The notes under the pieces are model-generated. The model had not been told where the DNA came from and searched no databases. It worked only from the letters and a program-made list of their open reading frames with translations. A stretch of 14,283 nt of DNA from CAYPOY01 sp964412395. GTDB taxonomy: Bacteria > Chloroflexota > Anaerolineae > B4-G1. How positions within the stretch are numbered: position 1 is the stretch's first letter; each line of letters begins with the position of its first letter. Below are positions 1-9,017 of this stretch, piece by piece. The stretch spans positions 1-14,283 of the forward strand of contig CAYPOY010000116.1 of the NCBI GenBank assembly GCA_964412395.1. The letters are read 5' to 3'. The position numbers were made by a program, and so were the translations under genes.

Positions 1-2
1 CA

Positions 3-170
3 GGCGAACTAGCAGCCCAACTAGACATCAACCATAGAGACGTCTCTCGCAGAATTTATCGTATGAACAAGAGGATGGAGCAGGAGATCGGAGAAAGCGT
101 AATAGAAAAACAGGGCCATAAATGGAAGCTGATTCCACGTCTTAGGCGCGACTTTGCCGCTGCAAGATGA
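3..170 (+). CDS. C-terminal part of a helix-turn-helix protein (5' end outside the window)
   Basis: An open frame enters from the left edge and ends at TGA 168-170, giving 55 residues. The visible start, GELAAQLDINHRDVSRRIYR, has the look of a helix-turn-helix: a small-residue first helix (LAAQL), a turn (DIN) and a recognition helix (HRDVSRRI). It is followed by a basic helix and a short tail. The class could be MarR-, ModE- or LysR-like; the N-terminus is missing, so I cannot choose. It is on the same strand as the helicase operon but 470 bp away, so it is probably a separate unit. The reading frame is well supported by composition and by the HTH pattern; the function beyond DNA binding is unknown. 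Confidence 0.5.
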   Translation, partial: GELAAQLDINHRDVSRRIYRMNKRMEQEIGESVIEKQGHKWKLIPRLRRDFAAAR

Positions 171-640
171 AAATAGGAAAAAGGTTATGCCCGCGCATTA
201 TACTCGAGAAAAAGGCGCACCTCACACTTCAGGGAACGATATCAGCCCCAAAAGTAAACCCAGACCACCAAAATAGGCAATAGCATAGTTTGAAGCAGCA
301 CTTTAGACACATTAGCTTCTCAGGAGACATAAACAACATAATTGAGAATCTCAATGGTACGAGAAGGAAAAGAGACAAGGTTCCGATGCGCGCGCGACAG
401 TGTAAAATTAAACAATTTGCATACATACCAAGCTTCGAAGAGGCAATGTTGAAGCGATAGAATGACTGTGCGGCATCGTCACTAAAGACTTTGATTGATA
501 TACAGAAACTTTAATTTGGCATTAATTGCAAGTCTATTTTGCTGCATAAACCTTTCAGGGGTTCAGTTCGTGGAGGAACGATTACGAAGCCTATGCTGGG
601 AACTCTGTCTAAACCGCCTATTATTCAAATGGAGTGAGTT
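171..640. other. Non-coding stretch ahead of the helicase operon
   Basis: I see no convincing gene here. A 65-codon minus-strand open frame (229-426) is cysteine-rich, has no ribosome binding site and looks like chance. The last 140 bases become AT-rich, and a TATA-like AAACTTTAATTTGG around 506-519 could be the promoter for the operon that starts at 641, which would leave a leader of about 100 nt. No tRNA, inverted repeat or attachment site is evident. Confidence 0.4.
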
Positions 641-2425
641 TTGTTGGATCTCGAATATGATTTGGGGTTGAATGTACTTGAACGGATGCTTTCTAAGGGA
701 TTTGACAAATATAGTTGCAACGAGCTTGAATGTATGGCTTATAATATCAATCTTGACTTCGTTCTAAGATTGTTTGAGAAGTATCCTATGTTAGAAAAGG
801 TGTCAATTTGGTCCAATTCGGAAAGAATAACCTTTTCTTCAAAGAATAGGGCAAGGATTTTGGAGTTGACTGAAAGTGAGCGCATCAATTTTTTTCACCT
901 TTCTGAAAACGTTAATGCAATTCATGCCAAACTATACCGCTTCAAAGAAAATGATTCAGTTCGATTTCTCGCAGTAGGATCTCCAAATTTTTCGGAGCAT
1001 TCAAATCAGAATTTTGAGTCACTTGTCTACATATATGATATGGCTGCTTGTGACGAAATTTGGAACAAGATTCCAAAATTGTATTCCGAGCTCAGTTTTC
1101 ACCCAGAGGAAACAATTCCAATTCAATTATATTCTACTGAGGCTTTAGAGAAGAAGATGGATCCAAAGTTCTTTGAAGGTCTTTGGAAACATCAGAGCGA
1201 AATATTGTCATGGCTTGCGAATAAGCGATTTTCAATCGTAAACACGCCTCCTGGCACAGGAAAGACAGAAATTGCATTTCGATACTTGCAGTACCTATTT
1301 GAAACCGACAAGAATCTGACCGTTATTGTTCTTGTTCCTACAATTACACTTATTGATCAATGGAGAAATCGTTTATCCAAGGTGGGAATTTCCAATTTTG
1401 AATGGGGAACAAACCTCAGTGATTTGGGGGGATACTTCGCAGATCCTGGTCACAAGGTCCTCGTCACACTCTACTCAAGATTTTTTGACCAATACAAGGA
1501 ATATCAAAAGAAAGCTAAGATACTCAAGCCAAATCTGTTGTTAATACTTGACGAATGTCAACATTCATATGGACATCTACAAGAACTCTCGGAATTTAGA
1601 ACCATGATCGAATCATTTGGTTCCAAAACGTACTCAATTGGCTTATCGGCAACAATTGACTCTTTCAAGGTTTGGGAAGTCAACAACTTCATTAATTTAA
1701 TGGGAGGTAATGAAAATAGATTTGAAATTTCCCTACAATCGTTTTATTCGCACTGGAACAATCTCAACTCTAGACCGGTCTTAAAGCCAATCAAATATAC
1801 TTCAATCAAATATTGTCTGAATAATGATGAAATGAAAGAGTTCAAGAAATACAGCAAGAAGGTTGCTATTCAAATGAGCAAAAACACTTTAAGTGTCTCA
1901 GATGATTACACTGCAGCTATCAAACGAGCCATGTGGCTGCGCGGCCTTCAAGGAGGCATTAATTTATTGCACCAGTATGTTATCAAAAATTTAGACGGCC
2001 TTGCCAAGAAATCAACGATTATTTTTGTCGTTACAAACCAAGTTGCAGAGAACCTTCAAAGGTTTATCACTCGACGGCCTGGTTGGAATCCTGAAGCATC
2101 CATCTACATTTATGATTATACCCGAAACGACGATTATCGTTCTTATGCATTAGCTCAATTTAAGAAACACATTGGATTCTGTTTGATTTCCGAGCGAATG
2201 TTGTCTGAAGGCTTCGACCTCCCAAAAGTTGATATGGTTATCCTGCATGGTTCACACAAGTCTCCACGAGATTGGATGCAGAAGATTGGGCGAGCTATCA
2301 GATTCGACCCCCAAGACCCTGACCACATTGCCGAGATAGTTGATGTTGTTTTCTGTGAAACTAATGGAGAGCCACTGCCTTTAGAAAAAGAGCGATATGA
2401 ATGCTTGACGGCAATTAGTCAATGA
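641..2425 (+). CDS. PLD-like / superfamily 2 helicase fusion, probable phosphorothioation-linked restriction protein
   Basis: 594 aa. The N-terminal part carries one phospholipase D-type half-site: HAK at residues 95-97 and GSPN at 113-116. The rest is an SF2 helicase: Walker A PPGTGKT (203-209), motif II DECQH (304-308), motif III LSAT (335-338) and motif VI QKIGRAIR (547-554). One HKD site usually means the nuclease domain acts as a dimer; whether it cuts here is unknown. The start is TTG, chosen because GGAG at 631-634 lies six bases upstream. It is the first gene of a four-gene operon that converges on dndBCDE. From memory, DEAD/DEAH helicases are among the proteins annotated as Dnd-linked restriction factors, so a role in sensing or attacking unmodified DNA is likely but inferred. 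The helicase call is secure, the PLD call good, and the specific role moderate. Confidence 0.8.
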   Translation: MLDLEYDLGLNVLERMLSKGFDKYSCNELECMAYNINLDFVLRLFEKYPMLEKVSIWSNSERITFSSKNRARILELTESERINFFHLSENVNAIHAKLYRFKENDSVRFLAVGSPNFSEHSNQNFESLVYIYDMAACDEIWNKIPKLYSELSFHPEETIPIQLYSTEALEKKMDPKFFEGLWKHQSEILSWLANKRFSIVNTPPGTGKTEIAFRYLQYLFETDKNLTVIVLVPTITLIDQWRNRLSKVGISNFEWGTNLSDLGGYFADPGHKVLVTLYSRFFDQYKEYQKKAKILKPNLLLILDECQHSYGHLQELSEFRTMIESFGSKTYSIGLSATIDSFKVWEVNNFINLMGGNENRFEISLQSFYSHWNNLNSRPVLKPIKYTSIKYCLNNDEMKEFKKYSKKVAIQMSKNTLSVSDDYTAAIKRAMWLRGLQGGINLLHQYVIKNLDGLAKKSTIIFVVTNQVAENLQRFITRRPGWNPEASIYIYDYTRNDDYRSYALAQFKKHIGFCLISERMLSEGFDLPKVDMVILHGSHKSPRDWMQKIGRAIRFDPQDPDHIAEIVDVVFCETNGEPLPLEKERYECLTAISQ

Positions 2426-2435
2426 GGTGAAAGAA

Positions 2436-2618
2436 ATGGAAGGTCATAAACAAGTTCTTATTCAGAAAAGAATTGATGAAGTGATGCGTGAGGAATTTGA
2501 AAAACTAATCGTTGAATCGAGCAAAGACCCAATACTAAAATTGATTCTTGAAAACAAAATCGACTCCCTCTCTCTAAAAGAAATCAAATCTTATTTAGAA
2601 GGTGAGGAAAATGAATGA
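2436..2618 (+). CDS. Small acidic helical protein in the restriction operon
   Basis: 60 aa starting MEGHKQVLIQKRIDEVMREE. I chose ATG 2436 because GAGGTGA (2424-2430) sits six bases upstream; the in-frame GTG at 2427 lies inside that Shine-Dalgarno. The gene begins 10 nt after the helicase stop, and its end overlaps the next start (2611) by 8 nt, so the three are translationally coupled. The sequence is charged, predicted helical and has no recognisable domain. A small helical partner squeezed between two ATPases suggests a bridging or regulatory subunit, which is only inference. The tight coupling and the good ribosome binding site make it very likely a real gene. Confidence 0.7.
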   Translation: MEGHKQVLIQKRIDEVMREEFEKLIVESSKDPILKLILENKIDSLSLKEIKSYLEGEENE

Positions 2619-4494
2619 CATACATTTCTCTCTAGTGAAAATTTCTGGATACCGTGGACGGAATTTCACCCTTAAAATGAATCCTCGAGGCCAGCATACG
2701 GTTTTTATTATGGATGGCAATACTGGAAAAACGACGACCATTGAGCTGCTCCGCTGGTGTTTCCGTCATCCTCAAAGCGAAGCTATAGATAAATTTGAGC
2801 ACATGTGGAATAAGCCGGCCCATGTTTTGGATGATACCAAGAAAGGTCATCAAACTTGTGAGATAACAATCCATTTCACTGCTTTGGATGATGCAAACCA
2901 CGAACATTTCTTCCAATTTAAGAGGGTAACGGAGGGCGAGTTTGATCATAAACATCCGCCGGAAGAAATAGGAGACAAAATAACAAGCATTAGCGATATG
3001 TTGGAAATTGATCATGGAAGTAAAGTCTTGACTGGCGATGAAGTTTATATTTACCTCGCACGACATTTCAGATTCAATGAATGCGTAGAGTACTTCTGTT
3101 TTGACGGTGAAAAAGCCCGTGAAGTAATGCAACTTACTTCGGATTCTGGGAAAATTGAAATATTACTCGTTATGGTCAATCAGCGAACAACTCACCCAAG
3201 ACTTGAAGAATACAAGGAAAAATTGAACAGGCTACGCGATAGAGTTCTTGCCAAGGCTAGGGCAAAGGTCACGGACAAGGCATTGAAGATAAGCATGGGC
3301 AAACTCAACACTAAGATCAGGCAGTTGAGGCAAGCCGACAAGGATCTAATGGAAACAAAACGAGAGATAGCTTACCACTCCTTGGCACTGAAACAATTGA
3401 AGAGTCAATTCGAGCAAATTCAAGAACAAATTACAAGAGCCAAGGCCAAGAAACTTATTGATAGAAACAAATACGAACTCGAACGAAAAAGCTTAACCAA
3501 CAAACTTGTTGAAAAGCGCAACTTGATATATAAAGAGCCTCTAAAATGGTTTTTTACAGATGGAATGGCTCCAATTAATCAGATTAAGACGCAAGTGAAG
3601 GAGAAAGGCAAACTCCCAGAACCTTATCGGCAAGATTTAATCCAGAACTGTCTAGGACGCAAGATATGCGAAATTTGCGGACGACCTCTTGACAAAAAGA
3701 GCGAAGAGCGCATTAAGAGATTAGAGCGTCAGGTTGCACCCCATGAGGTCCATGTTTTCCTTTCTTCAGATTTCTCGATACCGACTGCAGCTTTTGATCC
3801 GAAAACCCAATACAGTGACATTAAAGGACTCATTGAAGAGCATCGTAATCTTGACACCAAGATTAAGAGCATTAAATTGTCGGAAAAGGATGCACAACTT
3901 GTCACAGAAAGGAACTCTTTAGACTCTCAAATCACTGCGTTAAGGAAAAAGATCGCTGGCCTAAGTGCTGATGCTGATGCTCTCAAAGAGCTTATTGTCA
4001 TTATTCAAAAGGAGGTAAAGGATCTCCAGCAAAAGAATGTCGCATTAGCCGAAAACAAAATAATACTAGACAAGATAGAGGAGTCTGTCAAAATAATAGA
4101 TGCTGCAGCGGAGAAAATCAAACTCAGAGCGACTGACATCATAAGCAAAGTCATTGCCGAAGGCATTACATCGATATTAGGTCCAAAATTCTCCGCAAAA
4201 CTCTCTCTAAAGGGAGGGCTCATGTTAGGCGAAGACGGTTTCTATGGAAGGGAAAAAGGCGGCTATTCAGGACGCCTTATTCTATCATATTGCTTTGCTG
4301 AGGCAATGACATTAGTGGAACCAATCATTGTTGACACTCCCGTCGGAAATATTGGCAGCCAAAGAGAGCCATTAGCAAATCATCTAGTTGCCAACCACAA
4401 GCAAGTCATCTCGCTATGCTTGCCTACGGAAATGCAAAATTTCGCTCCAATAATATCCAAAACCCCAGTCGTGATAGAGAACTTGGAAAAGTGA
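2611..4494 (+). CDS. DndD-like SMC/ABC ATPase with CxxC hook and atypical Walker A
   Basis: 627 aa. The layout is that of Rad50/DndD-type ATPases: an N-terminal P-loop (MDGNTGKTTT, residues 34-43), a CFDGEKA motif (163-169) matching FFDGEQ of the DndD encoded nearby, long charged helices (about 195-310 and 405-505), a signature-like GGYSGR (550-555) and Walker B PIIVDTPVGN (571-580). Between the helices lies CEIC (353-356) with a third Cys at 347, placed like the Rad50 zinc hook. The Walker A is odd: the first Gly of GxxxxGK is Met. ATG 2611 is preferred over GTG 2602 because GGTGAGG at 2601-2607 is the ribosome binding site. The protein is probably the motor or clamp of the restriction arm, perhaps working with the helicase; its substrate is unknown. 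It is clearly a paralogue of DndD in architecture, not DndD itself. Confidence 0.75.
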   Translation: MNDIHFSLVKISGYRGRNFTLKMNPRGQHTVFIMDGNTGKTTTIELLRWCFRHPQSEAIDKFEHMWNKPAHVLDDTKKGHQTCEITIHFTALDDANHEHFFQFKRVTEGEFDHKHPPEEIGDKITSISDMLEIDHGSKVLTGDEVYIYLARHFRFNECVEYFCFDGEKAREVMQLTSDSGKIEILLVMVNQRTTHPRLEEYKEKLNRLRDRVLAKARAKVTDKALKISMGKLNTKIRQLRQADKDLMETKREIAYHSLALKQLKSQFEQIQEQITRAKAKKLIDRNKYELERKSLTNKLVEKRNLIYKEPLKWFFTDGMAPINQIKTQVKEKGKLPEPYRQDLIQNCLGRKICEICGRPLDKKSEERIKRLERQVAPHEVHVFLSSDFSIPTAAFDPKTQYSDIKGLIEEHRNLDTKIKSIKLSEKDAQLVTERNSLDSQITALRKKIAGLSADADALKELIVIIQKEVKDLQQKNVALAENKIILDKIEESVKIIDAAAEKIKLRATDIISKVIAEGITSILGPKFSAKLSLKGGLMLGEDGFYGREKGGYSGRLILSYCFAEAMTLVEPIIVDTPVGNIGSQREPLANHLVANHKQVISLCLPTEMQNFAPIISKTPVVIENLEK

Positions 4495-4499
4495 ATCTT

Positions 4500-5078
4500 A
4501 TGTTTAGAATTAAAGGTACCATTCAGATGCCCGAAAACTTGTACGAAGTCATAAACGCAATTTCCAAGGCACAAAAGAAAGAGCCTACAGGCTATTTGGG
4601 AAGTTTTGAGCGACTTATACACCCAGTAATGATTGCGACACTTTTCGGGCTCTACAAATCCCAGGAGTTACCTCCCATCAACGAGGAAGAAATTTCGCTT
4701 GAAAAGTCTTACGAATTCAACGTTGACATAAGTTCCTTCGTCGAAATACTTAACCATCTCCTATTTTGCCTCTGGGTGAAGAAAAAAGGCCTACCAGGCG
4801 AGTCCTCGGACAACGTGAAGTACAGAGAAGAACTCTACAACTTCATTTCAAAACTATTAGACATTGATTACTATCGAGGCGTGTTAATTCCATTCTATCT
4901 AAAAAAAGCAGACGAAAGCGAAAACAGTGGAACATCATTTTTATATCGTCTGTGGAACAGCGACGAGGTCGGGTTGAAGTTGGCAATCTATTCACCAGAA
5001 TACCTAGCACTCGAGTTCAGCTCAGCCCAGAGCGAATTCCTAAACAACATCATTACCACACTAGAGGAAAAAGACTAA
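4500..5078 (+). CDS. Unknown protein, last gene of the restriction operon
   Basis: 192 aa from ATG 4500, five bases after the previous stop, with GTGA (4491-4494) as a weak ribosome binding site; an in-frame GTG at 4491 is an alternative. No catalytic motif stands out. The protein is predicted mostly helical with hydrophobic patches (HPVMIATLFGLY, EILNHLLFCLWV) but no clear signal peptide or membrane anchor. Position and coupling place it in the same complex or pathway as the helicase and the SMC-like ATPase. Dnd islands often carry small associated proteins known only by number, and this may be one of them, but I do not recognise the family. An adjacent frame stays open to 5191, so a frameshifted C-terminus is possible though unproven. 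Confidence 0.6.
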   Translation: MFRIKGTIQMPENLYEVINAISKAQKKEPTGYLGSFERLIHPVMIATLFGLYKSQELPPINEEEISLEKSYEFNVDISSFVEILNHLLFCLWVKKKGLPGESSDNVKYREELYNFISKLLDIDYYRGVLIPFYLKKADESENSGTSFLYRLWNSDEVGLKLAIYSPEYLALEFSSAQSEFLNNIITTLEEKD

Positions 5079-5200
5079 ATCTGCTAGTGGTAAGAAGGCT
5101 GAAGAAAGGTTGCTTCGAAAGTCAAGAAAGAAGGAATGCTCTACTCAAATATTGGATGTCCATAACCGATACATTAGATAGAAGCATTTGAACTTCATGT

Positions 5201-5575
5201 TTATTTTGCCTCTGTGGGGGGCAGAAGTTCGTATATGTCTCCAAGATACTTGACTTTGTCGAAAAGAGATATTGCTCCTCTATTCAAGTGGGCCTTGAAC
5301 TGTGGAATCAAATTATTATCTGGATTCAACCCATCATGAAGAAGTCTTTCTTTCATTAAAGCAATGAAAAGCATGTCCAATTCCCCAGTAAGAGTATAAC
5401 GATTAAACTCTTGTCCGTTTTCATCGTAATGCTGAGGGTCGGGAATAGAAGGATCGCTCAGAGAAAGGCACAAACCTATCCTGCATAGAATGTTTGGAGT
5501 AAGGCCTGTTCGTCCTTTAAGCATCGACAAACGGACTGTCGCACGCGTGCTTATTCTAATTCTGTTGAAGCTCAC
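5201..5575 (-). CDS. dndE: DndE, DNA phosphorothioation protein
   Basis: 124 aa, close to the usual DndE size. The N-terminus (RIRISTRATVRLSMLKGRTG) and the helical, basic character fit DndE, which binds nicked double-stranded DNA and works with DndC and DndD to place sulfur in the backbone. The start is GTG 5575, with GGAGG about nine bases upstream (near 5585-5590). It overlaps the end of dndD by 20 nt, as expected for the last gene of a dndBCDE operon. The identification rests on length, sequence style and position; the family is short and diverse, so position carries much of the weight. Confidence 0.8.
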   Translation of the reverse strand: MSFNRIRISTRATVRLSMLKGRTGLTPNILCRIGLCLSLSDPSIPDPQHYDENGQEFNRYTLTGELDMLFIALMKERLLHDGLNPDNNLIPQFKAHLNRGAISLFDKVKYLGDIYELLPPTEAK

Positions 5576-7613
5576 TTACAACAACCTCCTCCTTCTCGCT
5601 CCTCCAGAAATATCCGTCTGAGGCGCGCGTTGTTTTAGCTAGTTCGTCGTATTCGAGATGATACGCCTTGGAGATATAGGGCTGAAGTTTCTCAAAAAGC
5701 TCTTGATCGATCTCGGTATCTGTGGAAAACAAGATAACTTGATGACTTGCGAGTGGAAAGAAATTCTGAACTATGTTCTCTCGATGACTCGCATCAAGTC
5801 TTCCAAGAGGCGTGTCTATTATGAAAGGAAGCGGACGACCAGATGCGCGCGCCAGTGCCCATAGCATTGTGACCGCATAGATTTGTTTCTCGCCAGCCGA
5901 CAGTTGGCTTTTTGGAATATTATCGTTTCTATCAGCTCCCCAGAGCTTTATCGAAAAGTCATTTGGGTTTATTTCCATTTGTTCGATTAAATGTTCCTTG
6001 TTAGAGAGCCATCTGAAGCACTCAAGAAATCTGTCACAAAGGTCATTTATTTTTTCTCTTCTTAGTTGGATGACAAATTCGTTAAGGACAACCTGAACCC
6101 TTCTTGCAAGCGCCATGCGCTGAGAAAGTTTTCTAAAGTTTTCTTCTTGTGCCAATAGCTTATCTATTTCCCATACAACCCTGTTGAGTTCGTTCTGAAC
6201 TCTTTGCACATTTTCATCAAGATGCCGATATTTTTCTTGCAAAACACCAAGCTCCTCATGCAGCTCGTTTATCTTCTGTACCATTGGATGTAGCACATCG
6301 TCAAGTGGCGCACGATAAAGCTGAGTGTTAACATCCTGACGCTGTCTAATCAACCTCTCAAGATTAGCGGAAAGTGTCCTTAACTCGATGGGAACTTGAT
6401 TTAACGCTTGATCAATCCAATCCAAAAGTTTTTTCCTATTTACCGAAGAAAGTGGGTGGAAAACCTTTATTGAACCGTCGTCTTCAAGACTGATGTTTCG
6501 TTTGAATAAATCAACAATCCTATTCGCCAACTCCGTTCTATGTTGATACACGAGCGGAAATCCTTTCCAAAAACTTTCAGAGCTGATTTCTTTGAGGAAC
6601 GGTTCTATCATGGACTCTAGGGCTGCCTGTAATGCTACTTGTTGTTGATATCTTTCTTCTACGTGAAGGCGTTCGCGCAAAGAACGACAAAGGTCTGGGA
6701 CGAACGCAAAAGGAAGTAAACCAGTGCAGAGTCTTCGAATTTTTTCCTTTGTCGTTTCTATTTCTTCATCCAGTCTTCGCTGCTGGAGTTTTAGTTTCTC
6801 ACGTTTGCTGGCAAATCCTCCACCTTCTATGGCAATCTGATGTTCCTGGTCTTCAATCTCTGCATGAACTCGGTCAATCTGGCTTTGAACCTGCGCTCTC
6901 TTTTGAAGAGTAGAGTCCAACCGTTCCTTCAACTTTTTTTCTTTGTTCTCATACTTCGAGATCTCTTCTGCCATTTGGTTGTTTTCTTCTTTTGCTTTTC
7001 GTGAGAGGTATATTCTGAGGTCGGTTTGAAGGCGTTCCACTAAGTCTATTCCAAGAAGTGAATGGATGGACTTTATTAGATGCCTGTTGTCAGTGTGGTC
7101 TTCAGCAAGATTTTGTATCTGCTCTCCATCGAAAAAGAAGAGTCTCGATACACCTATTGGAACGAGTTCCTTCAAAAAATCTTGCCATTGTTCTTCATCT
7201 ATGTCGCAGAGGGGCTTACCATTTTGGTGTATTTCCATAGATGCGATTGTTTGTTTATCATCGCATTCCCATGAACGCCTTACCGAATACGTATCTATGT
7301 GCCCAAAACGGGCATATTCAAACTCTACACAGATGGAAGCTCTTTGAGAGTTTGGAACACCCGAAGTGTATCGATTAAGCCTCTGGCGAAGATGCCTATG
7401 GTATCTTGATTTATGCAGTTTCCTACCCTTGAAACTGCTACCATACAAGCAAAGGCGTAAGGCTTCGAAAAGAGTTGTTTTACCTGAACCATTTCTACCT
7501 CCAAAGAGAATTATCGGCTTCGCGGGACCCTTTGATCTTACTGGGCTAAGGTCGAAGACGTGCTTTCCATGAAATATGCCAAAGTTCTCAACCTCAATTT
7601 TCTTGAAGATCAT
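5556..7613 (-). CDS. dndD: DndD, ATPase of the DNA phosphorothioation machinery
   Basis: 685 aa, about the family length. Walker A GGRNGSGKTT (38-47), FFFDGEQ (159-165), coiled-coil helices in the middle, signature LSAGEKQ (571-577) and Walker B FIIDTPLGRLD (597-607) give the Rad50/SMC-like layout of DndD. Unlike the plus-strand ATPase it has a canonical P-loop and no CxxC hook. DndD provides ATP hydrolysis and probably DNA opening for sulfur insertion by DndC. Its ATG overlaps the dndC stop (ATGA, 7610-7613), so the two are translationally coupled. The identification is firm. Confidence 0.93.
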   Translation of the reverse strand: MIFKKIEVENFGIFHGKHVFDLSPVRSKGPAKPIILFGGRNGSGKTTLFEALRLCLYGSSFKGRKLHKSRYHRHLRQRLNRYTSGVPNSQRASICVEFEYARFGHIDTYSVRRSWECDDKQTIASMEIHQNGKPLCDIDEEQWQDFLKELVPIGVSRLFFFDGEQIQNLAEDHTDNRHLIKSIHSLLGIDLVERLQTDLRIYLSRKAKEENNQMAEEISKYENKEKKLKERLDSTLQKRAQVQSQIDRVHAEIEDQEHQIAIEGGGFASKREKLKLQQRRLDEEIETTKEKIRRLCTGLLPFAFVPDLCRSLRERLHVEERYQQQVALQAALESMIEPFLKEISSESFWKGFPLVYQHRTELANRIVDLFKRNISLEDDGSIKVFHPLSSVNRKKLLDWIDQALNQVPIELRTLSANLERLIRQRQDVNTQLYRAPLDDVLHPMVQKINELHEELGVLQEKYRHLDENVQRVQNELNRVVWEIDKLLAQEENFRKLSQRMALARRVQVVLNEFVIQLRREKINDLCDRFLECFRWLSNKEHLIEQMEINPNDFSIKLWGADRNDNIPKSQLSAGEKQIYAVTMLWALARASGRPLPFIIDTPLGRLDASHRENIVQNFFPLASHQVILFSTDTEIDQELFEKLQPYISKAYHLEYDELAKTTRASDGYFWRSEKEEVVVSELQQN

Positions 7614-9016
7614 CGAATCCTTCCCTCAGCGGTTTCTGCGCGCGCATGCAGAGTTCTTTGAGCTTGCAACACTTCCTCTTCTGTACGCCATTCTTCTCGG
7701 AGAACTTGTTCAATTTTGTTATAGATAGACGAGCGCCTTCTCATGCCTTGGGTCTGCAGTTCAGCGTCAAGAAGTTTCGTTACTAATCTCTGAGGTATTT
7801 GATGTTCACTGCATATTTCATCCAGCAAATCGCTTTCTCTAGCAGTGAACTTACCCAAGTCATCTTGCACCCAATCGAGGTCGCTTCCAGTAATTTTACG
7901 ATAAATCTTGGGGACGGAATCCTGCCAGTCACCACGTTCCATTTGCCATATCCGCCGAATTTCATGAAGTTCTTGCGGTAAAATCAACTGGATATTAGGG
8001 TCAGGGCCTTTGCTTCTAACATGTATCTGTGTTTTGAGTAGACGTCTCAAGATTTCCTTACAGAATTCGAGCTTGTATGGACCCCTTGAAATTACGCCTG
8101 ATCCATCGCTCTTAAATGACACCATTCCTTGTCGCCGTTTGTACTCCCTGTAGAGCGGTTTTACTGAGGGGTCCTGTGTAGACGCGAGAAGGTCTCGAAG
8201 CTCGAGAAGAGGTTGCATCCATTGTTCTCCAGAATTGATGAGCGCTGTGATGGATTTTTCAGATGCGACAACTGTGCAAACCCAGCATCCGAAGCGGCTG
8301 TTTCCACATGAAGGAGTAGTGTCGTCTACTACCAGTGGGCATTCACCAGTAGCTTTTCGGTAGAGCTTAACTAAGTCTCTATTGTTGTTTCCCCAAGGAG
8401 ATTCGTTCAGCAAAAGATAATCCCACACATCATCTAAAGTCCAATCTTTGATTGGTGTGTATACATAGGCTCTGGCAAATTTTGAATGCCGAGATAATGG
8501 GCTGCCTCGAATTTCGTATAGGCTCATCACTTGAGCTCGGGTCACGCTTTCAGAACGTCGAACTCCTAAAACGAGGATAACTTCACCATGCTTTGAAATT
8601 TTTTCGAGAATGAACTTGTTAGAAGGCTGAATTTTCAGACGATCCGTGCACCACCGAAACATTTGCTGCGGAGCAGGATACCCTCGACCGATGAGGTTCA
8701 CCCAAAAAGTTTGCTTCAATATTGGTCTTACCTTCTGAGCTTGAAAGGGCATCTTTTTCTGAGCTACTGTTTCGTTGATGCGCTGAAGTGTTTGGTTGAT
8801 GAAGTCAACGATAACCGGTGTCTCAACAAGCGTGTCCGACGATATGACATAGACAGTTTTCCGTCGCTCTTCAGGAGGAAGCTCTGCGATAGCCTCCCAG
8901 ACCAATTGCATAGCAGAAGTTGAATCCTTTCCTCCACTATACCCTATCACCCACGGTCTTTCATCAGCTAAGTATACCTCTTGAATCTCCTTACGTATCT
9001 CTTGCCAGTTTTTCAC
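7610..9016 (-). CDS. dndC: DndC, PAPS-reductase-like ATP pyrophosphatase
   Basis: 468 aa. The PP-loop SGGKDS (27-32) is the ATP pyrophosphatase site shared with PAPS reductases and thiouridine enzymes. RWCTDRLK (121-128) is the conserved motif after it. Four cysteines (226, 237, 244, 247) in CPLVV...SCGNS...CWVC fit the 4Fe-4S cluster that DndC carries. The enzyme activates the DNA backbone and passes sulfur from a cysteine desulfurase to it. The start is GTG 9016, one base after the dndB stop, with GGGGAG eight bases upstream. No dndA is in the window, so an IscS/SufS-type desulfurase from elsewhere must donate sulfur. The identification is firm. Confidence 0.95.
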   Translation of the reverse strand: MKNWQEIRKEIQEVYLADERPWVIGYSGGKDSTSAMQLVWEAIAELPPEERRKTVYVISSDTLVETPVIVDFINQTLQRINETVAQKKMPFQAQKVRPILKQTFWVNLIGRGYPAPQQMFRWCTDRLKIQPSNKFILEKISKHGEVILVLGVRRSESVTRAQVMSLYEIRGSPLSRHSKFARAYVYTPIKDWTLDDVWDYLLLNESPWGNNNRDLVKLYRKATGECPLVVDDTTPSCGNSRFGCWVCTVVASEKSITALINSGEQWMQPLLELRDLLASTQDPSVKPLYREYKRRQGMVSFKSDGSGVISRGPYKLEFCKEILRRLLKTQIHVRSKGPDPNIQLILPQELHEIRRIWQMERGDWQDSVPKIYRKITGSDLDWVQDDLGKFTARESDLLDEICSEHQIPQRLVTKLLDAELQTQGMRRRSSIYNKIEQVLREEWRTEEEVLQAQRTLHARAETAEGRIR

Positions 9017-9017
9017 G

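Noticed and set aside
229..426. 65-codon minus-strand frame, cysteine-rich and hydrophobic
   Set aside because: No ribosome binding site, no promoter, unusual composition and no coupling; most likely chance.
2632..3132. 166-codon minus-strand frame inside the SMC-like ATPase gene
   Set aside because: Lies fully antisense to a gene with clear motifs; its own translation shows no domain.
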